DNA of 64,000 nt from Niallia taxi (GTDB lineage Bacteria > Bacillota > Bacilli > Bacillales > Cytobacillaceae), in the NCBI RefSeq assembly GCF_032818155.1, contig NZ_CP102589.1, forward strand, positions 3,086,001 through 3,150,000, read 5' to 3'. The translations under genes were made by a program, and so were the position numbers. Each line of letters begins with the position of its first letter. Position 1 is the stretch's first letter. The notes beneath the pieces are model-generated. The model was not told where the DNA came from and ran no database searches. It saw only the letters and a program-made list of their open reading frames with translations. Positions 56,260 through 64,000 of the stretch are shown in pieces.

Positions 56260-57462
56260 TTAGCGACTGCCTGCACTTAATGATTTTTCCAAAGCTTTGC
56301 TGACATGTGACATTAAATAGCAAAATATAAAATACATTAAAGCAATAAACATATATAGCTCCATATACTTTCCTAAATACTCTGGATTTGCTGCAACCTT
56401 TTTGGCCATTCCAAGAAAATCTGCTAATCCAATCACCGCAACTAGTGATGTATCCTTAAAGATGGCGATGAATTGGCCTACCATTGCTGGGATAACTGCT
56501 TTTAATGCTTGAGGCAAAATTACAAAAATCATTAGTTTGAAGTTATTTAAGCCTAGTGCCTGTGCTGCTTCAAATTGACCTCTTGGGATGGATTGAAGCC
56601 CGCCCCTGATGTTTTCCGCTAAGTATGCAGCACTAAACAGTGTGAAGGCAATCATAGCTCTAAGAATATTATCAATTTGGATTTCTCCTCCAATAAACAT
56701 CGGCAGTAGCAATTGACCGATAAATAAAATCATAATTAATGGCATACCGCGGATAATCTCAATATAAACAATGCATGTATATTTAATTACCGGAAGCTTG
56801 CTTCTTCGGCCAACAGCAAGCAGAAGTCCGATTGGAAATGAGCAAATAATGGCAACAGAAGCTATCACCATCGTCAGTAAAAATCCACCCCAAACATTTG
56901 TGCTTACCGGTTCAAGAATGCCAAAACCATTAATAATTCCCACTGATACGGGAATAACTAATATCCATAGAACTAAAACTGGTATCTTTAAAACAGAAAG
57001 CTTTCTGCCAATTGCATAAAACAAGTAAATAGAAGCAATGCTTACACCTAAATATATCTTTGTAATGGATTCCGTGTATGGAACAACAGCAAAAATCAAC
57101 ATAATGACAGATAAGGCTATCGCAACATGACCGATAACATTCCTCCATAATCCCCATGATGCACCAAATAATACAGATACTAAAATTACAGCGACCCACA
57201 GCCTCCAAATTTCCTCCATTGGGAATTGACCAACCATCAAGAGTCGCAAGTTTGCTGTTACAACACTCCAATCACTGTCAGCTAAAAATGTAGTAACTTT
57301 AGCGATAACATATCCAGTAAACATGGCAGCAATAATCGTTAAAATTGCATTTTTCCAATCCTTAAAAAGATTGTTTTTCAGCCACAGCTGTAATTTCACC
57401 AGCCTGCTAAGGGAATTAGATTTCACTAAATTTCCACTGTTGCCAAGCCTAACATTATCCAA
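56260..57462 (-). CDS. Amino-acid ABC permease (AapM-like)
   Basis: A 400-residue permease, much longer than the usual 220 residues of GlnP-type proteins. An extra N-terminal membrane part (about residues 38-185) precedes the standard domain with the EAA loop AENIRGGLQSIPRGQFEAAQALG (about 285-305), an organisation typical of AapM/BztC. It pairs with the AapQ-like permease to form the channel. The start is TTG after GTGAGG, nine bases from the previous stop. Confidence 0.85.
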   Translation of the reverse strand: MDNVRLGNSGNLVKSNSLSRLVKLQLWLKNNLFKDWKNAILTIIAAMFTGYVIAKVTTFLADSDWSVVTANLRLLMVGQFPMEEIWRLWVAVILVSVLFGASWGLWRNVIGHVAIALSVIMLIFAVVPYTESITKIYLGVSIASIYLFYAIGRKLSVLKIPVLVLWILVIPVSVGIINGFGILEPVSTNVWGGFLLTMVIASVAIICSFPIGLLLAVGRRSKLPVIKYTCIVYIEIIRGMPLIMILFIGQLLLPMFIGGEIQIDNILRAMIAFTLFSAAYLAENIRGGLQSIPRGQFEAAQALGLNNFKLMIFVILPQALKAVIPAMVGQFIAIFKDTSLVAVIGLADFLGMAKKVAANPEYLGKYMELYMFIALMYFIFCYLMSHVSKALEKSLSAGSR

Positions 57463-57471
57463 TCTGCCTCA

Positions 57472-58641
57472 CTACCTTTCAACCAACTGGAATTTTTTAT
57501 TAAAGAAATTCATGAACAGTGATGTACCTAAGCTAAACAGTAAATACACAGCAATCATAATAAGAATAGTTTCAAAGGTATGTCCTGTCTGATTAATAAT
57601 CGTATTGCCGATTCCGACTATATCCTGATAGGCTACAGCCATTGCTAAGCTCGAGTTCTTAATTAAGTTTAAGTACTGGCTCGTTAGCGGAGGAATAATG
57701 ATTCGGATAGCCTGTGGAAAGATGATAAGCCTTAATGCTGTTTGACTTTTAAAGCCCAGTGCTTGCGCTGCCTCTGTCTGTCCTTTTGGCACTCCTAGGA
57801 TACCTGCGCGAACAATTTCTGCTATATATGTTGATGTATAGATAGACAATGCCACTAGCATCGACAAGAAACCAATTGATAAGGATGTTCCGCTCTCAAA
57901 TGCATTGCCATTGAATTCTGGTACTGATATCCCAAACGGCCCATTGCCTAAAATGAAATAAAAAAGAATAAAACCAAGTGCGAATACTGCGATGCAAGAC
58001 AATAGCGGATACGTATGTTTGCCTGCATTAATTGCTATGGAGGTTAACTTTTTGAAAAGAAATATGGTGACAACAGCTAATACAACAATTACTGCTATCC
58101 ATGTTAATGAATGGTCATGTACGGTAAACCAAGGAATAGCTGCGCCTCTGTTCGAAAAATAGAAAGAGCCGATTGATGCCGCATCCTCAATCTTGGGCAT
58201 TGGCAGGAAAACTGCGAAGTTCCAAATGAATATTTGTACCAATAGTGGTGTATTACGGAATACCTCTACATATACTGTAGCCAATTTACGAATAAGCCAG
58301 TTTGAGGACAAGCGTGCAATCCCCATAAAAACCCCAAGCACTGATGCGATAATGATACCGAAAAATGAGACTTTTAGTGTATTTAATAAGCCTACGACAA
58401 TTGCTCTTTTATAGGGATCATCAGGTGTATAGGAAATCAGTGATTCTGCGATCGGAAAGGATGCCTTTAAATTTAAATAATCTAACCCTATTTTCAAACC
58501 AATTTGATCCAATCCAGACTGAACATTACGGACCATTACAGAAATAACAAAACCAACTAGTATAATAAACAGAGCTTGGATAAATATCGGCAACATCTTT
58601 TTGTTCCGCCATAGAGGCGTTACTGCTTTTTTATTCTCCAC
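57472..58641 (-). CDS. Amino-acid ABC permease (AapQ-like)
   Basis: A 389-residue permease with an N-terminal membrane helix, a large periplasm-side loop and the EAA loop AEIVRAGILGVPKGQTEAAQALG (about residues 270-295). Segments such as VEVFRNTPLLVQIFIWNF and SLTIVAQLVVG-like helices are as in AapQ/BztB of proteobacteria. The start is GTG with GGAGG at eight bases. A hairpin separates it from the binding-protein gene, probably to lower its expression relative to that gene. Confidence 0.87.
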   Translation of the reverse strand: MENKKAVTPLWRNKKMLPIFIQALFIILVGFVISVMVRNVQSGLDQIGLKIGLDYLNLKASFPIAESLISYTPDDPYKRAIVVGLLNTLKVSFFGIIIASVLGVFMGIARLSSNWLIRKLATVYVEVFRNTPLLVQIFIWNFAVFLPMPKIEDAASIGSFYFSNRGAAIPWFTVHDHSLTWIAVIVVLAVVTIFLFKKLTSIAINAGKHTYPLLSCIAVFALGFILFYFILGNGPFGISVPEFNGNAFESGTSLSIGFLSMLVALSIYTSTYIAEIVRAGILGVPKGQTEAAQALGFKSQTALRLIIFPQAIRIIIPPLTSQYLNLIKNSSLAMAVAYQDIVGIGNTIINQTGHTFETILIMIAVYLLFSLGTSLFMNFFNKKFQLVER

Positions 58642-58669
58642 CTTGTATGCCTCCCTTAGCTAAAAGAAT

Positions 58670-58701
58670 AGGCCTGCTAGAAAAGCACTATTAGCAGGCC
58701 T
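58670..58701 (-). terminator. Intra-operon hairpin between binding protein and permease
   Basis: AGGCCTGCTA pairs with TAGCAGGCCT; on the minus strand it is followed by ATTCTTTT, a weak tail. Such hairpins often cause partial termination or protect the upstream message so that the binding protein is made in excess. Confidence 0.6.
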
Positions 58702-58725
58702 TCTTTAAATGGTATAAAAACTTTT

Positions 58726-59799
58726 TTAACGGAATGGTATGGAGTATTGTAATCCGCCATCACTATATAATGCGTTTTGCCCTCTTTCAAGCTTAAATAC
58801 AGTATCTGGTCCAAGGTTTCTATCATAAATTTCTCCATAGTTACCAACTTGCTTGATTACTTGGTATGCAAAATCATTAGGTATGCCAAGCTGTTCTCCT
58901 AAATTATTGCCGCCAACACCGAGTAAGCGTTGAATTTCAGGATTATCACTTTCCAAAAATTCATCTACATTGGCAGATGTAATGCCAAACTCTTCCGCTT
59001 GGATAGTTGCATATACAATCCAGCTTACTGCATCCTTCCATTTTTCATCATTATCAAGCACTGCTGGTGCTAATGGCTCTTTAGAAAGCGTCGCATCAAG
59101 AATGACATGTGCATCTGGATCTTGAAGCATCGATTGACGTGATACTAACCCAGATTTATCTGTTGTCCATGCATCTATAGAGCCTGACTCGTACGCTGCG
59201 ATAACTGCATCTGCATTATCAAATGTTTGTGGAGTATAGCTTACTCCAGCTGCTTTCATTTGATCAGCAAGATTTAATTCTGTTGTTGTTCCTGTTTCCA
59301 CTCCAATTGTTTTTCCCTCTAAGTCTTCTAATGTTTTAATATCACTGTCTTTTGGCACCATAATTCCCTGTCCATCATAGAATGTGACAGGAGCAAAGCT
59401 TAAACCAACCTCAGCATCTCTGTTTGTCGTCCAAGTCGTATTGCGGATAAGAACATCCACTTCTTTAGATTGAACTGCTGTGAAACGGTCTGTTGCAGAT
59501 AACGGGCGGAATTCTACCTTATTTGCATCCCCTAAAACACCAGCTGCAATCGCTTTAGCAAAGTCAACATCAAAACCAGTGTTCTTTCCATCAGAACCTA
59601 TGTAGCCAAACCCAGGAAGTGCATCATTTACCCCAGCCTTCAACGTTCCCCTCTTAATGATCGTTTCTAACATACTAGTCGATTTCGAACTTTCTTCTCC
59701 ACTGCTGGTATTTGACTCCTCTGAATTACCAGAGCAACCTGCCAATGCCAATACAAGTACTAGTAGCATGCTAAAAAGTAATGATAAATTCTTTTTCAT
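58726..59799 (-). CDS. Amino-acid ABC transporter binding lipoprotein (AapJ-like)
   Basis: A 357-residue solute-binding lipoprotein: signal peptide with lipobox LALAGC (Cys22), a Ser/Glu linker, then a two-lobed binding domain (about residues 45-355). Segments such as RGTLKAGVNDALPGFGY, DVDFAKAIAAG, VLIRNTTWTTNRD and GQGIMVPKDS are those of general L-amino-acid binding proteins (AapJ/BztA), not of the usual Bacillus glutamine-binding proteins. It is the first gene of the operon, preceded by a putative promoter near 60000. Confidence 0.88.
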   Translation of the reverse strand: MKKNLSLLFSMLLVLVLALAGCSGNSEESNTSSGEESSKSTSMLETIIKRGTLKAGVNDALPGFGYIGSDGKNTGFDVDFAKAIAAGVLGDANKVEFRPLSATDRFTAVQSKEVDVLIRNTTWTTNRDAEVGLSFAPVTFYDGQGIMVPKDSDIKTLEDLEGKTIGVETGTTTELNLADQMKAAGVSYTPQTFDNADAVIAAYESGSIDAWTTDKSGLVSRQSMLQDPDAHVILDATLSKEPLAPAVLDNDEKWKDAVSWIVYATIQAEEFGITSANVDEFLESDNPEIQRLLGVGGNNLGEQLGIPNDFAYQVIKQVGNYGEIYDRNLGPDTVFKLERGQNALYSDGGLQYSIPFR

Positions 59800-59985
59800 T
59801 CTGTTTCCCCCTATATATTTTTTTATAAAAATATCAGTTTAATTTAAGAGAATATTCAAAATACTTTTTTGTGTTATTCTAGACTTTTCCTAAATTAAAA
59901 TGATATTCAAACCTAAGTTATTACCCAACACCTATTGTCAGGTATTCTAACATTTGTCTGTTAATAATTATTACAACTTGGTTTT

Positions 59986-60013
59986 ATTATACCTAAATCT
60001 TCCACGATTACAA
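59986..60013 (-). promoter_or_regulatory. Putative promoter of the amino-acid ABC operon
   Basis: On the minus strand TTGTAA, a 16-base spacer and TATAAT give a probable sigma-A promoter about 180 bases before the binding-protein gene. The gap 59800-60303 is otherwise very AT-rich with no gene and no recognised riboswitch. Confidence 0.5.
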
Positions 60014-60303
60014 TTATTTTTTTGAAAATTTTAATTTTTACAAATAATTAAAATAGTTATAAATTATATAAATACATTAAAATTCCTTGATTTGCTTATA
60101 TTAAGTCTATCGAAACAATTTCATTCATTAGTTAGTAGACCTGACTTTTTCTTTAATTCTTATAAACTCACCTCGCCTTTTCTTATTTATTTTTAATCAA
60201 TCATTATCTCAATATATCGTTTAAGCAATATTTATCGTATAAACAATTGTCTAAACGATGGATACTTCCATTTGCGCGTTAATAAACCTAACACAAATAC
60301 GCA

Positions 60304-60337
60304 CAAAAAAACAAGCGATTATAAAATCGCTTGTTTT
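60304..60337 (-). terminator. Terminator of prfC
   Basis: AAACAAGCGAT pairs with ATCGCTTGTTT, followed on the minus strand by TTTTGTGCG. Confidence 0.85.
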
Positions 60338-60340
60338 ATG

Positions 60341-61924
60341 TTAGTTTTCTTCCGAATCCATTGGGTTATAAAGTTTAACTTCTGGATTCTTGTCTTGGAA
60401 CCAGCGTAAGGCAAACTCATTTTCAAACAAGAATGCTTTTTTGCCATAACGGTCCTCAACTAACAGACTTCTGCCGCTGGATAAGTTTTCATTTACTTCC
60501 TCATCCACTGTCCATCTGGCAATTTTAGAACCGACATGCTCCATAAGCACATCCACATTATATTCATTTCTCATTCGGTGTTCAAATACTTCAAATTGCA
60601 GCTGACCGACAGCACCAAGCAGATAATCCTCTGTTTTTACTGTTTTATAAAGCTGTATCGCACCTTCTTGAACTAGCTGCTGTATCCCTTTATGGAAATG
60701 CTTTTGTTTCATAACGTTTTTCGCTGTTACGCGAACGAAAAGCTCTGGAGTAAATTGTGGCAGCTTATCATATTGGAAGGTGTTTTTATTCACAGTAAGT
60801 GTGTCACCAATTTGATAAAATCCAGGGTCATATAACCCGATAATATCACCGCTGACAGCTTCATTGACAGTACTTCTGTCATCTGCCATAAATTGCGTGG
60901 ATTGTGCCAGCTTTATTTGTTTCCCTGTTCTTGGTAAATTAACAGTCATTCCTCTGTCAAACTTACCTGAGCAAATACGTAAGAAAGCAATTCTATCCCT
61001 ATGTGCAGGGTTCATATTTGCCTGAATCTTAAAGATAAAGCCTGAGAATTCCTCTGACAGTGGGTCAATTTTACCTCCACTAGAGTTTCTTGGCTGTGGA
61101 GATGGCGCGAAATCTAAATATGTTTCCAAGAATGTTTGCACTCCAAAGTTGCCTAACGCACTTCCAAAGAACACTGGTGTTAAGTCGCCGTTGTTAATTC
61201 TTTCCGCAGAAAATTCATTACCCGCCTCGTTCAGCAGCATAATTTCTTCAAGAGTCTGATCGTAAAGAGAATCCACTTTAATCGGATGGTCTCCTTCAAT
61301 TTCTCCATCCTCATTCAATGGAATATATTTTTCACCATCTTCTACGCGGAATTGCTCAATACGGTTATAATAACGGTCGTAAATACCTAAGAACTCTTTA
61401 CCCATACCAATCGGCCAGTTCATTGGATATGACTCAATTCCCATTACTTCCTCTAACTCGGCAAGAAGCTCAAGGGGTGCTTTACCTTGACGATCCAGCT
61501 TGTTAATAAAGGTAAAGATCGGAATTCCTCTCATACGACAAACTTTAAACAGCTTAAGCGTCTGCTCCTCAATCCCTTTTGCAGAGTCGATTATCATTAC
61601 AGCACTGTCAACAGCAGTCAATGTACGATACGTATCTTCACTGAAGTCTTGGTGTCCTGGTGTGTCGAGAATATTCACTCTCGCATTGTTATAATCAAAC
61701 TGCATGACACTGGATGTTACAGATATTCCTCTTTGCTTTTCAATTTCCATCCAGTCACTTGTAGCAAATTTCCCTGTCTTTTTTCCCTTTACCGTTCCAG
61801 CATCACGAATTGCTCCTCCAAATAATAACAGCTTTTCGGTAAGCGTCGTTTTCCCAGCATCCGGGTGGGATATAATCGCAAAGGTACGTCGGGACAATAC
61901 CTCATCTTTAAATGTTTTAGCCAT
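60341..61924 (-). CDS. prfC: Peptide chain release factor 3
   Basis: A 527-residue translational GTPase that removes RF1/RF2 from the ribosome after peptide release. G1 [10 protein letters not shown]3 DTPGHQDF and G4 NKLDRQGK are intact, and the RF3-specific segments [39 protein letters not shown] and [13 protein letters not shown] identify it against EF-G. The frame is open ten codons upstream; AGAGAGG before the ATG at 61924 decides. As far as I recall B. subtilis 168 lacks prfC, so its presence marks a lineage difference. Confidence 0.95.
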   Translation of the reverse strand: MAKTFKDEVLSRRTFAIISHPDAGKTTLTEKLLLFGGAIRDAGTVKGKKTGKFATSDWMEIEKQRGISVTSSVMQFDYNNARVNILDTPGHQDFSEDTYRTLTAVDSAVMIIDSAKGIEEQTLKLFKVCRMRGIPIFTFINKLDRQGKAPLELLAELEEVMGIESYPMNWPIGMGKEFLGIYDRYYNRIEQFRVEDGEKYIPLNEDGEIEGDHPIKVDSLYDQTLEEIMLLNEAGNEFSAERINNGDLTPVFFGSALGNFGVQTFLETYLDFAPSPQPRNSSGGKIDPLSEEFSGFIFKIQANMNPAHRDRIAFLRICSGKFDRGMTVNLPRTGKQIKLAQSTQFMADDRSTVNEAVSGDIIGLYDPGFYQIGDTLTVNKNTFQYDKLPQFTPELFVRVTAKNVMKQKHFHKGIQQLVQEGAIQLYKTVKTEDYLLGAVGQLQFEVFEHRMRNEYNVDVLMEHVGSKIARWTVDEEVNENLSSGRSLLVEDRYGKKAFLFENEFALRWFQDKNPEVKLYNPMDSEEN

Positions 61925-62053
61925 GATTTTTTCCTCTCTTTTTTGCACTTTCATTTATGCTCATCTCTTAATAATAGCTTGATACACAAAAGTTTGCAAT
62001 CCCTTCCCTTATCCCTTTAGCTCCAAGAGAAAGATAATTTTTACCAGTTAAAA

Positions 62054-62776
62054 TTATCTATTGCCTGATAGCCCCTTATCTATTTCATTAAGCACTTTTC
62101 CAATACTTTCATGAAGAACCAAATCAGCGAGATGGTCATACTCTGTTCGCTCTTTATTAATGATAATTAGCTTGCTTCCTGTTTCACTTGCGAGCAGTGG
62201 CAGCTGATTCGCTGGTGAAACATTCAATGAGGAGCCTAAAACGATAAACACATCTGATTGGATGGCAGCATCCTCTGCAAGTAAAAACGCCTCACTTGGC
62301 AGCATTTCTCCAAATAAAACGATAGACGGCCGCAATGTACCACCACAATTACACTTATATATTCCATGCAAATATTCTCTGCTGGAATACGTTTTTCCGC
62401 ATTGCTGGCAATGAAGCTTTTGCAGTGTGCCGTGAAGCTCTGCTATCTTTTTGTTTCCCGCCATACTGTGAAAACCATCGACATTTTGGGTGATGATTCC
62501 TTTTAACAGTCCTCGCGCTTCCCAATCTGCCAAGATTAAATGACCTTCATTTGGCTTATATTCAGAAACCCCTAATACCCTCTCCCTATAAAATACGATA
62601 AAATCCTCTAAATGATTATTAAGAGCATCCGTACTAGAAAGATAAGACTTTTGCTCTGTTGTCCATAAACCTTTATCAGCAGAACGAAAATCAGGCAAGC
62701 CACTTTCTGTCGACATCCCTGCACCTGTAAAGACGACAAGATGTTTCGCATTTTGAATTACTTCTGTCAGCTTCAT
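62054..62776 (-). CDS. NAD-dependent protein deacylase (sirtuin)
   Basis: A 240-residue Sir2-family enzyme that removes acyl groups from protein lysines using NAD+. NAD-binding GAGMSTESGLPDFR, TQNVDGFH and the catalytic His115 (ELHGTL) are in place; a zinc site is formed by Cys123, Cys126, Cys142 and Cys144. It corresponds to SrtN of B. subtilis but is at a different location. AGGAGTG precedes the ATG. It is a separate unit from prfC. Confidence 0.92.
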   Translation of the reverse strand: MKLTEVIQNAKHLVVFTGAGMSTESGLPDFRSADKGLWTTEQKSYLSSTDALNNHLEDFIVFYRERVLGVSEYKPNEGHLILADWEARGLLKGIITQNVDGFHSMAGNKKIAELHGTLQKLHCQQCGKTYSSREYLHGIYKCNCGGTLRPSIVLFGEMLPSEAFLLAEDAAIQSDVFIVLGSSLNVSPANQLPLLASETGSKLIIINKERTEYDHLADLVLHESIGKVLNEIDKGLSGNR

Positions 62777-62974
62777 ACCAAATCACACTCCTGTAATCCT
62801 ACATTTCCTCCTATTGTACCAACCATTCACTACATAATGAAATTGCTTAAACGTTTTTTACTTCTATTTATCGGGAATAGTTGAAGGAATGCTTGCCTTT
62901 AAATAAGCAAACATTATAGTTGTGGTGCAGACTAAGATAAAACACTTCAAATAAAACTAAAAGGAGCTGACAAA

Positions 62975-63379
62975 ATGGCCATATTAAAGAAGAATGACAT
63001 AGAAAAAGGCTATCAAAAGCATGAGAAAAAAGCAGCTTCACTCGTTGAACAGCCCGCAAGATTAGCTGGACTGTTAAAGAAGGCCATTCCAAAAGCGTCA
63101 TCTAAAAGAAAAGGGTTATCCCCAGTATGGGAGAAGCTTCAATTGCTGTTTTCTTTGGTTAGAGCTTACCAGGATGGCACATATCGCAGTATTAGTAAAA
63201 AATCCATGGTGCTTATTGTTGCTGGGATTTTATACTTTATATCCCCAATAGATATTATCCCTGACTTTATTTTTGGAATTGGTATAGTTGACGATGCACT
63301 TGTTTTAAAATACATCCTGCAAGCCGTCAACCAGGAACTGATTGCTTATAAGGACTGGAAAGATTACAAACAAAATTGA
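62975..63379 (+). CDS. ykvA: YkvA-type DUF1232 membrane protein
   Basis: A 134-residue protein: a basic N-terminal half (about residues 1-65) and a DUF1232 segment (about 70-110) with a membrane helix and the signature YFISPIDIIPDFIFGIGIVDD. Function is unknown. B. subtilis ykvA also lies in the spo0E-kinD neighbourhood. AAAGGAG is before the ATG. It precedes the TPP riboswitch without sharing a transcript with it, as far as can be seen. Confidence 0.8.
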   Translation: MAILKKNDIEKGYQKHEKKAASLVEQPARLAGLLKKAIPKASSKRKGLSPVWEKLQLLFSLVRAYQDGTYRSISKKSMVLIVAGILYFISPIDIIPDFIFGIGIVDDALVLKYILQAVNQELIAYKDWKDYKQN

Positions 63380-63419
63380 ATAAAAATTGATAAATATAGG
63401 ACAAGCCTTATATTTTTGC

Positions 63420-63425
63420 TATAAT
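63420..63425 (+). promoter_or_regulatory. Probable -10 element of the TPP riboswitch transcript
   Basis: TATAAT lies about 28 bases upstream of the aptamer; its -35 (near TAGGAC, 17 bases upstream) is weak. Confidence 0.5.
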
Positions 63426-63452
63426 GGAGCAGATAATTAAAATAAGAAAAAA

Positions 63453-63556
63453 AGAATTACTAGGGGAACCAGTGTTGCTGGTTGAGAGTTATCCGTAAGA
63501 TAAAAACCCTTTGAACCTGATCTGGTTAATGCCAGCGTAGGAAACGGACATTCTTT
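63453..63556 (+). ncRNA. TPP (THI-box) riboswitch
   Basis: The conserved thi-box is visible: ACTAGGGGAACC, GTTGAGAG (usually CTGAGAG), ACCCTTTGAACCTGATCTGG, TTAATGCCAGCGTAGG. Thiamine pyrophosphate binding would favour the terminator that follows and switch off the transporter operon downstream. Confidence 0.95.
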
Positions 63557-63577
63557 ACATACATATGTATTTAAAGC

Positions 63578-63608
63578 GTTCAGGTTCTTTTGACTTGAAC
63601 TTTTTTTC
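63578..63608 (+). terminator. Terminator of the TPP riboswitch
   Basis: GTTCAGG pairs with CTTGAAC (one G-U pair), followed by seven T. Confidence 0.75.
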
Positions 63609-63718
63609 GTTTATAAAACGTTGCCGGTACTTGTTGAAACCGCCGTCAACACCTACTACATAAGCAAAAAACTACATAGGTTCCTAGACTTTTTTTCTAA
63701 ACACAGGAGGCAGTATTT

Positions 63719-64000
63719 ATGAAGAAAATCTTATTGCTGATTGCTGCAGTTCTGCTTATCGCAGGCTGTAGTAATACTAAGGAAGAAAACAAGGAACAAA
63801 GCGATGGCAAAAAGCAAAAGATTACAGTCGTTCTTGACTGGACAGCAAATACGAACCACACAGGATTGTATGTAGCAAAGGAAAAAGGATATTTTGACGA
63901 AGAAGGACTTGATGTAGATATCATTACACCTGGTGAAGCTGGGGCGGATTCGTTAGTTGCCTCTGGAAAAGCTGACTTTGGCGTAAGCTATCAGGAAGGA
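63719..64000 (+). CDS. thiY: Thiamine-precursor ABC transporter binding lipoprotein (5' part)
   Basis: The first 94 codons of a lipoprotein with lipobox LIAGC (Cys17) and an NMT1/THI5-like domain beginning [23 protein letters not shown]. This family (ThiY, with ThiX and ThiZ) binds formylaminopyrimidine thiamine precursors for uptake; the TPP riboswitch upstream fits. The frame is open at the window end, so the rest lies outside. GGAGG precedes the ATG by eight bases. The exact ligand cannot be told from this part. Confidence 0.88.
   Translation, partial: MKKILLLIAAVLLIAGCSNTKEENKEQSDGKKQKITVVLDWTANTNHTGLYVAKEKGYFDEEGLDVDIITPGEAGADSLVASGKADFGVSYQEG

Overview
The window is AT-rich chromosomal DNA from a spore-forming, motile, low-GC Gram-positive bacterium of the family Bacillaceae. 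Many genes closely match the sequences I remember from Bacillus subtilis: PdhA, YkyA, peptide deformylase, RpoY, RNase J1, KtrC, YkuU/V, DapH/DapL, CcpC, DarB, YkuJ, YkuI, YkyB, CheV, PatA, YkwC, HPr/EI, ClpE, KinD, Spo0E, MtnE/MtnU, KinE, KtrD, SspD, YkoY. They lie in nearly the same relative order, inverted, but with many genes missing and others inserted. It is therefore a relative outside the B. subtilis group; I cannot name the genus. I see no prophage, insertion sequence, CRISPR array, tRNA or rRNA.

Layout. 1-6200: 5' part of pdhA, lipoprotein YkyA, deformylase, a candidate 23-residue peptide gene, rpoY-rnjA and the K+ channel gating subunit KtrC. 6300-12400: a heterodimeric ABC exporter, the YkuV/YkuU thiol peroxidase pair, a YkuT mechanosensitive channel. 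12400-17000: acetyl-branch lysine/DAP genes dapL and dapH, the citrate-sensing repressor CcpC, the c-di-AMP receptor DarB, small proteins including a zinc ribbon, a glutaredoxin. 17000-25600: a secreted protein, the degenerate EAL protein YkuI, a C39-like peptidase, a PAS-GGDEF-EAL protein, YkyB, CheV and an MFS permease. 25800-31700: PatA, YkwC, ptsHI, small YkvS. 31800-34150: a glycine-riboswitch-like leader followed by an ACT-domain gene and a UPF0210/DUF711 gene. 34150-44200: YkvI, clpE under two CtsR boxes, a CamS-type lipoprotein, a broken DUF2642 gene, an M3 peptidase, an MhqR-like regulator and kinase KinD. 44500-53600: spo0E, mtnE/mtnU, an ArsR-type regulator, kinase KinE, an acyltransferase, a pair of very small genes, ktrD and sspD. 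53700-64000: a TerC-family manganese exporter behind a yybP-ykoY riboswitch, an Aap/Bzt-like amino-acid ABC transporter, release factor 3, a sirtuin, a YkvA protein, and a TPP riboswitch in front of a thiamine-precursor binding lipoprotein cut by the window end.

How the genes work together. Three themes recur. (1) Entry into sporulation: two phosphorelay kinases (KinD, KinE), the Spo0A~P phosphatase Spo0E with an upstream 0A box, and the spore DNA-protecting protein SspD. (2) Nucleotide second messengers and ions: KtrC and KtrD (K+), DarB (c-di-AMP), YkuI and a full GGDEF-EAL protein (c-di-GMP). (3) RNA-level sensing: glycine-like, Mn2+ and TPP riboswitches, each followed by an intrinsic terminator. 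Most transcription units end in strong hairpin terminators, several shared by convergent genes and overlapping stop codons.

The least explained element is 32092-34123: a glycine aptamer and terminator upstream of two genes of unknown function, one of them GcvR-like. That points to an undescribed glycine-responsive function.
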